Below, one piece after another: positions 11,423 to 22,255 of a stretch of 64,000 nucleotides of DNA (positions within the stretch are counted from its first letter, which is position 1; the number at the start of each line of letters is the position of its first letter). The notes beneath the pieces were generated by a model, which saw only the letters and a list, made by a program, of their open reading frames with translations, searched no databases and was not told the origin of the DNA. This stretch comes from Nageia nagi (Eukaryota > Pinophyta): contig JBITNC010000001.1 in the NCBI GenBank assembly GCA_050084985.1, positions 117,800,001 to 117,864,000 on the forward strand. Reading direction: 5' to 3'. The position numbers were made by a program, and so were the translations under genes.

Positions 11423-12287
11423 TTATTCTAATAGAAAAGAAGGAATAGAACAATGAGAAATAGGCGAAAGAGGTGCATCAAGTAATGTATCCTCATAAAT
11501 AGATGGGGGTTTCTCGTTGTCTCCCTCATCTTGTATCTCATAAATTTGGGCTATAGCATTTAACTTTAGAGCACCTTTATATCCAAGGCCTCTTTTATCT
11601 TTGTCACCCTGTGTAGGTAGTTTCATAACATGCATATTACCTTTCTAATATGTACCCATACCATAGTCATACTATTTACACTTGATGAAGTAGTGATGAA
11701 TAAAGGGAGATCTACAAAGGTAGTTAATCTAACCAAAAAATATTTTTTGAAGATATTTTGTAGGTTTGGTAGGCTAGTACATTTGGGTCTACATACATAA
11801 AATAAGTTTTATTTTGGGAAGGTCCAAGTGGCACCAATGTACCAATGGCTAAAGGTGATTCACTCAAACATACTAGGTCATGTAAAGAAAGCACATTAAA
11901 TATTATATCATCAATAGAATATTTACCCCTATTTATTTTTAAAAATTTAACATTAATTCTAGACATGGGTTCTTGGACATTAGATGATACTTCATTCTTT
12001 TATTTTTTATAAGTAATTTTTAGATTATCCTCTTGTTTAGCATCTTACACTTTTTTAGATTTTACACCTACTTCAAATATAGAGGAACTATTTAGAACAT
12101 CCTTTTTAGATGAATTGTTATCAATTATTTTGTCTAGGTATTGAGCTCTTGAGTATACTATATGCAAACAATCATGAAAAGGATATAATTCTTCAAACTC
12201 CTTGTCATTCCATGGCAAAATCCTCTTCAAAGCTGAAATCAACCACACAATATACAAAATATAGAAAAATAACCCAAATTCTACCAT
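11423..12287 (-). pseudogene. decayed reading frames, possibly gypsy-derived
   Basis: Three successive minus-strand frames (12287-12045, 11966-11724, 11635-11423) have charged, protein-like composition and follow one another in one direction. The first contains LPWNDKEFEELYPFHDC. The second contains RGKYSIDDIIFNVLSLHDLVC and PLGPSQNKTYFMYVDP. The third contains GDKDKRGLGYKGALKLNAIAQ, whose GLGYKG resembles the glycine-rich stretch found downstream of the protease in Tat/Athila-type gypsy elements. That resemblance is weak and I do not claim a domain. The frames are separated by stops and frame changes. An LTR-like end (TGTAGATACC on the minus strand) lies just upstream at 12724, which would suit a 5' LTR of a minus-strand element, with a TATA-like GGCTATATATG near 12490. 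Confidence 0.35.
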
Positions 12288-12885
12288 AAAATGTTACCCA
12301 AATAAATTTGGAGTGAAGCACAAGAGCAATTAGTGGTAGGAATTATCATAAAAGTTTGAAACCCTAGCTTCAAATAGTTGAAATCTTAACTTGAGCAATC
12401 TTTGAGCAAAATGAGAGAAATAATCACAATAGCATAAGTGAGAAAATGAGTAAGAAGTTGTGAATTCTAATTTTGTATTGACATATATAGCCACCAATAA
12501 CTTAAGTTAGGTATCTAGAAAATACTTTTTTACATATTTATTTATCCTTTGAGTAGATTAATACCTTTTTGCATATTTAAGTGAATTATAGTTATTTTAG
12601 GAAATGTAGTATTTTTTTTAAAAATATTTTATAGTATCTTTTTTAATATTTTGTAGTGGATTAAGCATGTACAATGCTAATAATTCATTATTCTAAAAAG
12701 TGTAGTGTTTAGGTATCTACAGATGCCTCAAATGCAAGTTTGTACTGAATTAGCCAAATCCTTATAAGATAAAATGGAAATTCAAATAAGGTGCATACCA
12801 TTTGAAAACTATGGGAGGAGTTGAGAAATAAGAACCTATTGATACCATCTATCTTCATCCCTTTTATATTTGGCATTTATGATAG

Positions 12886-12922
12886 TGTTAAAATTTCCAA
12901 ATTTCATTTGGAAATTTTAACA
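12886..12922. repeat. perfect 17-bp hairpin with 3-nt loop
   Basis: The left arm TGTTAAAATTTCCAAAT (12886-12902) and right arm ATTTGGAAATTTTAACA (12906-12922) are exact reverse complements around the loop TTC. It is not followed by a gene or T-run that would suggest a terminator role in a plant genome. It may be the fold-back core of a small element or a cruciform-prone site. Confidence 0.8.
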
Positions 12923-14242
12923 TTTACACTTTTTCTTTAATTCTTTATTATTATTATTTTATTTTTAATGATATGATAAGGGTTCTCAATAATATCTTCA
13001 AATGATGACTTGTGAGAGCCTTTGAAAATTCCTTAACCAAAATTAGGCATTCCTAAGAGAAGAAAAATCCCTTTTCAAATGGATGAGAAGAAATTGGGTA
13101 GTTTGAAGCCTCAAAAACACTTGTTCTTGAGTGAAAATATGAGTTCATAAGAGTAATTTTGAGCTTCTCGAGCATTATACAAAACACCAAGTTAGAATGA
13201 TGTATTTTTTTCATGTTTTGGTGTGCTTTGCAAGGTGAGATTAACAAACCCATGCCCCCAATTTGGGGATAGATATAATGGATTAGAAATACTTATTCCT
13301 AGGTTGATGTTAGCATCTTTTTAAAAGAAAATCCTGGGAGATCAAGTATAAGAGAAAAAAAATTCATCATGGTTCTTACTATTACACTCTTGGGAATTTA
13401 TAAAAGATAAAAGAAGATGGTTCCCAAACATATTCAAAGATACTATCAACATTAGGAAGGCTTTATCTAGGTGATAGTGATCCAAGGGTCCAAGAATACA
13501 GTTGTTAGCATCATGGTTAAAAGAGGTATAGGAAGACTATTAAGGCCTAAAATTATTCACTATCCTTCAAAGAGCTTGCAAAGATTGTTATTTGATATGG
13601 CATTGCAATATAAAGCCTAGTATCATTCTTGTTTAAGGTTTGAAGATCATTGAATTTCACCTCAAACCATTGTAGTAGTCCATACACTATTTCTTGAGCT
13701 TTTGATTGAATTACTTTAGCACAATTCAATATTATGGCCCAATTGTTATAAAATACACCTAGAATATCTCAAATTCAAGATTATATCATCTAGGAATTAT
13801 GTACACATATTGATAGTCAATACAAAAATTCCATGTGGTATTAAAAGTTTATTTTATCTATCATAGATATATTAAAGCATTAGAAGAAACTTTCAAGAGA
13901 GTGGATCAAGTAATATATTCTTAGAAATAATAGTCTTATGAAGGTTTTAAATTTAATATAATCATATACATGGGAAAGGAAAGGTACTGAGATGTAGAGC
14001 TATCATTTTCAAAATCTATGAAAGAATATGCTTGAAAATAAGAAATGATAAATTCAAAGATAACATAATTCCCTAAACATGATTAACCCAATAAAAGGAC
14101 ATTGATAGAGAATAGAACTTCAAATTTGGTCTTTTCATAAATTAGGTACAACTAGATAACAATCACAAATAAGATTGTTAATCTTACTAACTAAAGAAAA
14201 TGACTATTAAAGTCAAAACAACACATGAACACAAGCCAATTG
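12923..14242. other. intergenic, no gene recognised
   Basis: No convincing reading frame or motif. A short minus-strand frame at 13053-13253 has no recognisable content. Confidence 0.45.
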
Positions 14243-14988
14243 GTATTAAAAAATGATACTCATTATTCAAAAATTGTATTGTAAGTATGATCTATTGATA
14301 AAATCAATTCCTATAGAGATGCATAGATAAAATCAATAGTATTTCTCAGAGTTTAAATATACAAATAATATCTTGAGTATTAAAAAATTATATTATTTAC
14401 TTTCCTCCTCCATCTATAAATGCATCCATCCATAAAGACCACATCAAAATCCACTTATTCCCTTTCCTGCACATGCTCATTCTATTCATTTGTTATGTTT
14501 TCTAGAAGCTCCATGTTCTTTAAAAGGTATGTTCTACAAATTCTCATCTTATTCTTCCCAAAAACTAGTAAAAGGAAGAATCCATAAGGATATATATAAT
14601 AGTAATATCCCTTTGTATTAAAAAATGAGACTCATCACTCAAAAATTGTATTCTAATTATGATCTATATATAAAATCAATTCCTATAGAGATGCATAGAT
14701 AAAATCAATAATCTTTCTCAGGGTTTAAATATACAAAGAATATCTTGAGTATTAAAAAATTATATTATTTAATTTCCTCCTCCATCTGTAAATGCATCCA
14801 TCCATAAATACCACATCAAAATCCACTTATTCCCTTTCTTGTACATGCTCATTCTATTCATCTGTTATGTTTTCTAGAAGCTCCATGTTTTGTAAAAGGT
14901 ATATTCTACAAATTCTCATCCTATTCTTCCCAAAAACTAGTAAAAGGAAGAATCCATAAGGATATATACAATAGTAATATCCTTTGTA
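14243..14988. repeat. tandem duplication, two copies of about 372 bp
   Basis: Copy one (14243-14614) and copy two (14615-14988) both begin GTATTAAAAAATGA and run through the same landmarks, such as TCCTATAGAGATGCATAG, CTCCTCCATCT and TTCTAGAAGCTCCATG, to a shared end ATAGTAATATCC. By eye the copies differ at only a few percent of positions, so the duplication is much younger than the surrounding decayed elements. Neither copy contains a gene. Confidence 0.85.
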
Positions 14989-17070
14989 ATATAAATAGAG
15001 ATATGAAATTACAAATATCTTTCTAGCCCTTTCCCTCCTCCTACTCCATCTTTTCTTCTAGTTCATTCATCTCATATTCTTCTTTTTTGCTAAATCTACA
15101 CCCATTTATCTCTGTATGACCTCCTTTTGGACCATATTCTAGAAAAATAGTTCAAAAAGAGGATCATAAAATAAATGATACATCAATAATGATAATTATC
15201 TATCATTTTTAATGTTTCCACAAAAGGGAAAAGGAAGCAATTACTCAAAGGTAGTTAGATATTCAAAATACAAATGATTTTCTAGATCATAGATCAATGG
15301 TAGTAGAATCATATTGTTACAAATAATTTGCCAAATTACAAATTCATTCTTCATCATCCATCATGATCTATAATGGAAACTTCAAACGCAAAAGATCCCC
15401 TTCTCAAGAAAGCTATAAAGGAAGGAGACAACCAAGTTAAAAAAATATTCTTACAATTTACCTATTTGCTACCTAAATGTATTATCTAGAGTACATTTTA
15501 TTTTCTTGAGTTCTTTCACTTCCTTCTCTTCCATGTAATAAGAATTTAGTTATTATCCATTCATTTTTAGAAGATATTCAAGTACTACATGGCTATTGCA
15601 TCCCATGTTCAAATACCAAAATTGAATTTTTATTTTTCTCATTGCAGGATTTTATCCACCTAGTTATTATTAGTTTAGCTAGGAATCTTATTACTTAATA
15701 TTTTGTTACATTATTTGGATGAAATTATGTCCTTGTAATTTTGGTGTATGTTCTATGAAAATGAGCTAGATGCATTGAACATGAAATTACAATATAATGA
15801 AATCCCTTTTGGTTGCATATCTATTTATCTTGAATGAATGTCATTACCTATTGTACCCTTACATTATTTGAATATTACTAAAATGTATTTCTTTTGAATA
15901 TTGAATATTATTGTTATATTATTTGAGTGGGAGATGTTAATGTTTGTTTAGTGTTATTCTTTCATTTGTATGATTGTTACCCAATGGTTCTAAGAATCAA
16001 TATTTGTGTGAGTGAATAAGTGAAACCATGCTGGTTTGTTAATCTCTTAAAAATACAAATTGTTATATATTACTTTATAGTTGATCTTTAGAGTATATAT
16101 CTAAAAAATACAAATCAAGGTTACATTCTTGAGCTATTTTTATCTTACTACCTTAGGTTTAGTAACTAATAATTACCTAAAAAGGAGGTCATTACCATGT
16201 GATCTCATACATCTATTGACACCATAAAGGAGTCATGAATTCCATATGAGCAATAGAAACTAATACATAATTCATATGTATGAATATTCAAATTAATTTA
16301 TAATGCAAATAAATAAATTTGATAAACTATATGTGAGTAACAACTTGCATACTTTATATGCACCATAACCTAACAAGAATTTTAAAACTATTCAACAAAT
16401 AAAAAAATCAAGTTTCTTAGAATAATAAGACACAAAATTCAAATGAATAGAATTTTCCATCATAATTAACTCCATTCCCCATTGAGGAAATCTTCAATGC
16501 ATTAAATTAGATAGATTAATTTTCTAAAAATAATTCACTGAACTCTCTTTTAAGGGATAATTTACTATTCTTATCTTGTATAAATTCTCTATTGTATTCC
16601 AATCATTATATATTCTTTCCTCTTTTAAATAATATTGAAAAATCATATGAATCATTATTTAGATAATTGTAAGAGAGTTGAAAGAATTTTCCTTTGATTC
16701 CTATTCATCTTTGCAACAATAATAGTCAAGATCTGAGTTGCAAATACTAGATATTTTCATTGTCATGAAAGTGAACTAGGTCTTAAATTTAAAAAATATA
16801 TTAGTTTCCAAAAATACTCCCAAATAATGAAAATTAGGAAGAAATCATACAGGCATTTAGTTCAAGCTTCATGGTATTCACAAAAGGTAATGATTTATAT
16901 CCTTATATGTATTGGAATAATAATATACCAACCAATAAGAAGAGGAAGAGTCAAATTTATCAAATAACCTTCATAAAAAAAATTCTCGACATTGCCTTTA
17001 ATACTTTTATCTCAGAAGAAACAATTGACATAAAGTTATAAAATGTTAAGATATATATAGAAAGGTTAGA

Positions 17071-17072
<2 letters not shown>
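14989..17072. other. intergenic, no gene recognised
   Basis: AT-rich sequence with pyrimidine-rich stretches on the plus strand around 15030-15120. I see no coding motif, RNA gene or LTR end. Confidence 0.45.

Positions 17073-17118
<46 letters not shown>
17073..17118. repeat. (AT)n microsatellite
   Basis: An uninterrupted run of about 23 AT dinucleotides, self-complementary and prone to cruciform formation and length change. It lies between non-coding AT-rich flanks. Confidence 0.95.
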
Positions 17119-17121
<3 letters not shown>

Positions 17122-17704
17122 GATAAAAATCTTTGAAATAAATCTATTTCAAAATAGGTATATAGAGGTTTGTCAAGAAATTATATGGGTTCAAGAGTTA
17201 CATTATACAATAGATTGATTTGATCAACCTTCAAATCCATAATATATTATAGTATTAATCATACAAAAAGGCTACAAAAATTTGCATAATATAATGCACT
17301 TTTTGATTTAAAAATCAGATTCATAATTCCAAGTGTTCAGCCTTTTGTATATCTTATATAAATTTATCAAAAATAAAAATAAATTTTATCTTTAAACCAT
17401 ATCATTTTGTTTTAAAACAATACTTCTTATAGGAGGACCAATATTCACTCATTAAATAGCCTTTGAACAATTTAACTTCTTTAGATCAAGTCAAAATTTG
17501 ATAATAAATTTGATCACTTAAAGATCAATAATCTAAGAGTTTGATCAAAGTACATTGGTCCACAAAAAAAAATTATTCATAAATATATATAGATCAAACT
17601 TTTGATCATAACAATGATCAAGTAATATATAGTTCTAGTTGCAAATATATATATCATACATTTTGAAAACTTAGAAGGTCATACATTAAGATTTATAAGG
17701 AAGT

Positions 17705-18335
17705 TAAAATAACTTTTGGTAGATCTAGATACCTAATATCATTTATTTATTCTCAAGAAATTTCATCAAATTTTGAGAAATTTTAAAAATAGACCATTTT
17801 TATGAGCTAGGCTAGAAAATGGGCTAAAATAAAATTGAAATTTCAATTTCTAAAAAAGATATATAAGTATTATATATCAAAACAACTAGCTTGAAGAGAT
17901 GATTAATGGACCAGATCAGAAAAGAGTGCTAAAAAAATGGTATTTTGACCAATTGAAACAAAAAATGGAGGATCTAGAAAAATTAACTTTTGGGCATTTT
18001 TTCAAAAATTGAGAAAATGAAGTTAGAAACTTTTTCTCAATTTTTGGATACCCAATATAATATATTTCATTATCAAGAGCAAATTCTAAGAATTTTGAAA
18101 AAAAAAGAACATTTTTATGAGCTACGCTAGAATATGGGGTTAAGAAAAATAGAAATTTTAGTTTCCAAAAAAGGTATATAAGCATTATATATTAAAACCA
18201 CTAGCTTGAAAAGATGATTACAATGGACTAGATCATAAAAGTGTGATAAAAAATGTATTTTGACCATTTGAAGACCAAAATGGAGGATCTAGAAAAATTA
18301 ACTTTTGGGCATTTTCTAAAAAGTGAGAAAATGAA
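17705..18335. repeat. tandem duplication, two copies of about 315 bp
   Basis: The landmarks TTTTTATGAGCTA, CACTAGCTTGAA (ACAACTAGCTTGAA in copy one), TGGAGGATCTAGAAAAATTA and AACTTTTGGGCATTTT recur with a period of 315 bases (for example 17801 and 18116). Copy two has small indels. A minus-strand open frame at 17916-18185 spans the junction and is an accident of the repeat. The start of copy one, near 17705, is the less certain boundary. Confidence 0.75.
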
Positions 18336-18599
18336 GTCAAAACTATTTTTGGTTAAATTTCTCATGACTAAAGAGGTCATAGAAGACTAAAAACCAAATT
18401 TCATAATTTTTTAGAGCTTGTATGAATTTACTATGATTTTTTTACTATGATTTTTTAACAAAAAAGGGCTAAAAAATAGTGTAATCATAAAACCAAAATA
18501 TCTTTTGAATTTTAACTCTAATTGAGATGCTTATTTTTTTCTTCAATTTTAAATAAAAAAGTAGATTTTTTTAACTAAATAATTAATTAATAAAAAAAT

Positions 18600-19220
18600 T
18601 AAACTTCTTACCCAACATGAAGGGGACTTATTTGATGAAGTTACTCCCTATCTGATGAAGAAAAACCTTACTAGATGGATACAAGGCTTATCCAAAAATA
18701 TAGAGGGCTTACTAGATGGTTTACTTCCTTACCCAACAATCAAAGTCCTTACCCAATGGTCAAAATTCTTACCTGATGGATCAATGTCTTACTTGATGAA
18801 CCTTACCTAATGGTTAAAAATCTTATTCGATGGGACAAGGGCTTACTTGATGGACCTTACTTTATGGGTAAAAAGCTTACCATATGGGTTATTTTCTTAC
18901 CTAATGAGTCAAGGGCCTACCCGATGGATCTTACCTTATGGGTAAAAAGCTTATCCAATGGTGAACATCCTTACTTGATGGGTCAAAGGCTTACTAGATG
19001 GACCTTATCCGATGGATATAGTACTTACCTAATGGGCCATTTTCTTACCCGATGGGTCAAGGGATTACCTAAAAAATGTTATCCACCAAAAATGGGCTTA
19101 TCTAATGGGTAAAAGGCTTACCTGATGGCTCTTATTTGACAAAAAATGGATATATCTGATGGGTAAAAGGCTTACCTGATGGCTCTTATCTTAACCAATG
19201 GATCACTTCTTTACCCAACT
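18600..19220. repeat. minisatellite of about 20-bp units around CTTACCYGATGG
   Basis: At least 25 degenerate copies of a CTTACCTGATGG-like core occur, alternating with linkers such as GTCAAAGG, GTAAAAAG and ACC. Some larger units, for example the 40-60 bp stretch ending GATGGCTCTTAT, are themselves repeated near 19110-19190. The array gives a plus-strand open frame at 18810-19112 that translates to repeated LTRW, DGPY and LMG patterns. Because the same pattern is read out of phase in neighbouring copies, I take it as a by-product of the repeat and not a protein gene. Confidence 0.85.
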
Positions 19221-19904
19221 AAGACAACATGACATGTCAAAATGGGTCCCATAAAACTTCAAATAACCATAACTTAATAATTTTAGCTCCATTTTTGATG
19301 ATTCTAAAAACACTAGTTAGATTTAATAAAGGATATCTAAAAATATCTAATAAAAACTTTGACTACATCAAAATTTTATCATATATTCATTATATATATT
19401 TGAATTTAAAAGCTCATAATTTGGTCAAAACAAACAAATATTTTATCGAGCACAATAGTGGGGTACCCATGTGTACACCATTCAAATTCTCATTATAAAT
19501 AGTGTATATAGTTTCAAATGAAAATATATGATTCTAAAATTCATTTTAATGGAGATATTTCTACTTAAAATATAGAAATATTAAATCCTAGGGGAATGCA
19601 TAGTGACGATTTATAGCAAATTCATGATTTTTAATTTTTTAATTTGCCATTTTTAGGCCCATCGAGTTGGGCCCTAGTAGCATAATTTTTTCGAGTTTAT
19701 TTTTTTCTTGGTTAACTAGCTAAAATTTTATATCTTTGATGCATATTTTATATAAATTATCCAAGTATACCCCCATCAAATTTGAACCTAGTCACCTATA
19801 TTTTATAAAAAAATGTATTTTACTAAAGCAAATCATCACCTAGTACTAGATTCTCCAAGGAAAAAATGTGGATCTAAAATATGTTTGATGCTTGATCGAT
19901 CCAT

Positions 19905-20045
19905 TATAAATGCTCAACTTCTCCTTACAGATGCTTGAATTCTCCTTTCGTATGCTCAGTTTCTTCCTGTGGATGCTTGACTTCTCCCTACATATGCTCA
20001 AATTCTCCTTGCAGATGCTTGACTTCTCCTTATATATACTCTTCA
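19905..20045. repeat. minisatellite, about 21-bp units (AGATGCTTGACTTCTCCTT)
   Basis: Roughly seven tandem units of 20-21 bases alternate between forms containing GATGCTTGA and TATGCTCAA, each followed by a CTTCTCCTT-like stretch. Open frames on both strands here (plus 19910-20104, minus 19846-20046) are repeats of short peptides and reflect the unit length being a multiple of three. The unit is unrelated to the array at 18600. Confidence 0.85.
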
Positions 20046-20103
20046 TGAATATACTATATTTATTTTTATTAATTTATTCCAAAAAAGTAGACATGCATCT
20101 TTA

Positions 20104-20640
20104 GAGGCAAGATGTTGAGCATCTTCTAGAGCTTAATTTTGATCCATAGGGGGTCATGCGACCACTCATTTCGCATGTACTTGATAAGGTATATCCAATG
20201 ATGAAGTTATTTCATCATTTAGATATAATATTTGATCAACATTACTAAAATTAAGTTTGATCAACCTATAGATTTATGAATATAATAAATTTATTTTTAT
20301 TAATTTAGACTAAATATGATCTCTAAATGATGAAATAACTTCACCATTGGAAAGATCTCATCGAGTACATGCAAAATGAGTGATCACATGACCCCTTTGG
20401 ATCAAATTAAGCTTTAGAATACACATGACTTCATAAAGTTATGAAGATGCACATCTTCATAAATAGAGGCAAGTTGTCAAGCATATTCTAGAGCTCAATT
20501 TTGATCCAAAGCAGGTTAGTGACCACTCATTTTATATGTACTCAATAAGATATTTCAAATGGTGATGTTATTTCATCATTTAAAGATCATATTTGGTCTA
20601 AATTACTAACATTAAGTTTGATAAACTTGCAAATTTAATA
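20104..20640. repeat. three copies of a repeat, one inverted
   Basis: A module with GAGGCAAG, TTTTGATCCA, a GGGGTCATGTGACCACTCATTTT-like block in degenerate form, and TTATTTCATCATTTA occurs at 20104-20270 (direct), about 20305-20425 (inverted) and 20464-20620 (direct). The first two copies form a large imperfect hairpin with an AT-rich loop. The same GGGGTCAT...CTCATTTT block reappears in the cluster at 21456-22255, so the two clusters are one family. Confidence 0.75.
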
Positions 20641-21049
20641 ACAAGTCATACATTTTCAATAAGAGGTCAAGCATCTTCAGTCATAAGTTGATCATGTTCA
20701 TGTTCTCTAGTGTTATGCATAGTGAAAAATATTCGTCAATTGACTAATATAGGATTTTTTTATATTTAAATATTTCAAATACTCAGACCTTGAATATTTC
20801 ACCATTTAGCCTAAATTTTACAAGAATAAAAAAATTATGGGTCGGCTTGCCAACCTTTTATAATTTTTTTATAAAGATAAGTGCAAATAGACACCTATAC
20901 CTCCTATATTTTTGTAAGATATTGCCTTGAAAATATTTTTTTATTATTTATCAATGAAATTTCTAATAATACCATATATATAAATTTTATAATCATTTTA
21001 GAGCAATCAAATTACTTAGATTTGATGATCATTTTACATTTCTAAGAAA

Positions 21050-21450
21050 TTGCAGATGCACATCACCTAAAGATTATAGATGCTTGTCACCTAAATATTG
21101 TAGATGATAATCATATAAATATTGTAGACACTCGTAACCTAAATATTATATATGATCATCACCTAAATATTGAAGATGATCATCATCTAAATATTGCATA
21201 TGATCATCACCTAAATATTGCAAATGATCATCACCTAAATATTGTAGATGATCATCACCTAAAGATTGCAAATGTTTGTTACCTAAAGATTGCAGATGCT
21301 CATCATCTAAATATTGTAGACACTCTTCACCTAAGGTATGCATATGATCACCACCTAAGTGTTACAGATGCTCATCATCTAAGTATTATAGATTCTTATC
21401 ACCTTAAGATTATAGATGCTCATCACCTTAATATTAGAGATGCTCATCAC
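21050..21450. repeat. minisatellite, 24-bp units (GATCATCACCTAAATATTG)
   Basis: About sixteen tandem units of 24 bases, each a variant of GATGCTCATCACCTAAATATTGTA. Because 24 is a multiple of three, the minus strand stays open at 21146-21343 as repeats of QYLGDDHL. There is no start context, flanking coding sequence or signal to support a protein, so I call it a minisatellite. Confidence 0.9.
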
Positions 21451-21455
21451 TTTCT

Positions 21456-22255
21456 ATATCCCATAACATTTTTTTGAATTCTCCAATCAATGTAAATGAT
21501 ATACCATTAGATAGATCTCAAAAAAAAAATTAAAATAAGTGGTCACACAACCCCTTTTGAGTAAGGAATGAGTTGTTAAAGGCTAAAGATATAGATGGTC
21601 ATCTGCATCTTTGGTCTTTGACAACTCATTCTTTACTCAAAAGGGGTCATGTGATAACTCATTTTAAAGATATTTTTGAGATCTATCCAATGGTATACCA
21701 TTTTCATGGCTATGAGGTCATCTACATATTTGGTCTTTGAAAACTAATTCTTTACTCAAAAGAGATCATGTGATAACTCATTTTAAAATATTTTTGAGAT
21801 CTATCAAATGGTATATCATTTGCATGGGTATGATACCTATAAAAAAAGTTATGGGCTTTAGAAAGTGACTAATTTTTTATATCAATTTATATACCTTATA
21901 ACTTTTTTATAGTTCTCTAATTGATTTAAATGATATACCATTTGATAGATCTTAAAAATACTTTTAAAATGAGTGATCACATGACCCCATTTGAGCAAGT
22001 AATGAGTATTTAAGGGCAAATAAAAGATGATGATCATCTGTAGGAAAATGCAAATGATTATTTGCATAAAAATATAGATGATCATCTACATTTTTTTATA
22101 GATGACCATCAATATTTTTTTCCTTTGATGACTTACTCAAAAGGGGTCATGTGACAACTCTTTGTTAAATATCTTTTCAAGATCTATCTAATGGTATAAT
22201 ATTTAAATCAATTGGAGACCTATAAAAAATGTTATGAGCTTTAGAAAGTGAATAC
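21456..22255. repeat. cluster of five repeat modules in both orientations
   Basis: A module of about 115 bases runs from CTTTGACAACTCATTC through ACTCAAAAGGGGTCATGTGA to TTTTTGAGATCTATCCAATG and a TATACCATTT end. It occurs inverted at 21487-21600, direct at 21600-21720 and 21722-21835, inverted at 21905-22020 and direct at 22128-22240. The first pair is an almost back-to-back palindrome with a loop around 21600. A linker TTATGGGCTTTAGAAAGTGA at about 21850 recurs near 22225. The layout suggests repeated fold-back duplication. Confidence 0.8.

Noticed and set aside
18810-19112. 100-codon plus-strand frame with repeated LTRW/DGPY/LMG
   Set aside because: By-product of the minisatellite; neighbouring units are read in different phases and no coding sequence flanks it.
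21146-21343. Repeat protein of YLGDDHLQ units on the minus strand
   Set aside because: A 24-bp tandem repeat is open by arithmetic; no start context, domain or flanking exon.
21050-21450. Possible CRISPR array
   Set aside because: Units are contiguous tandem repeats with no unique spacers, in a plant-type genome with no cas genes.
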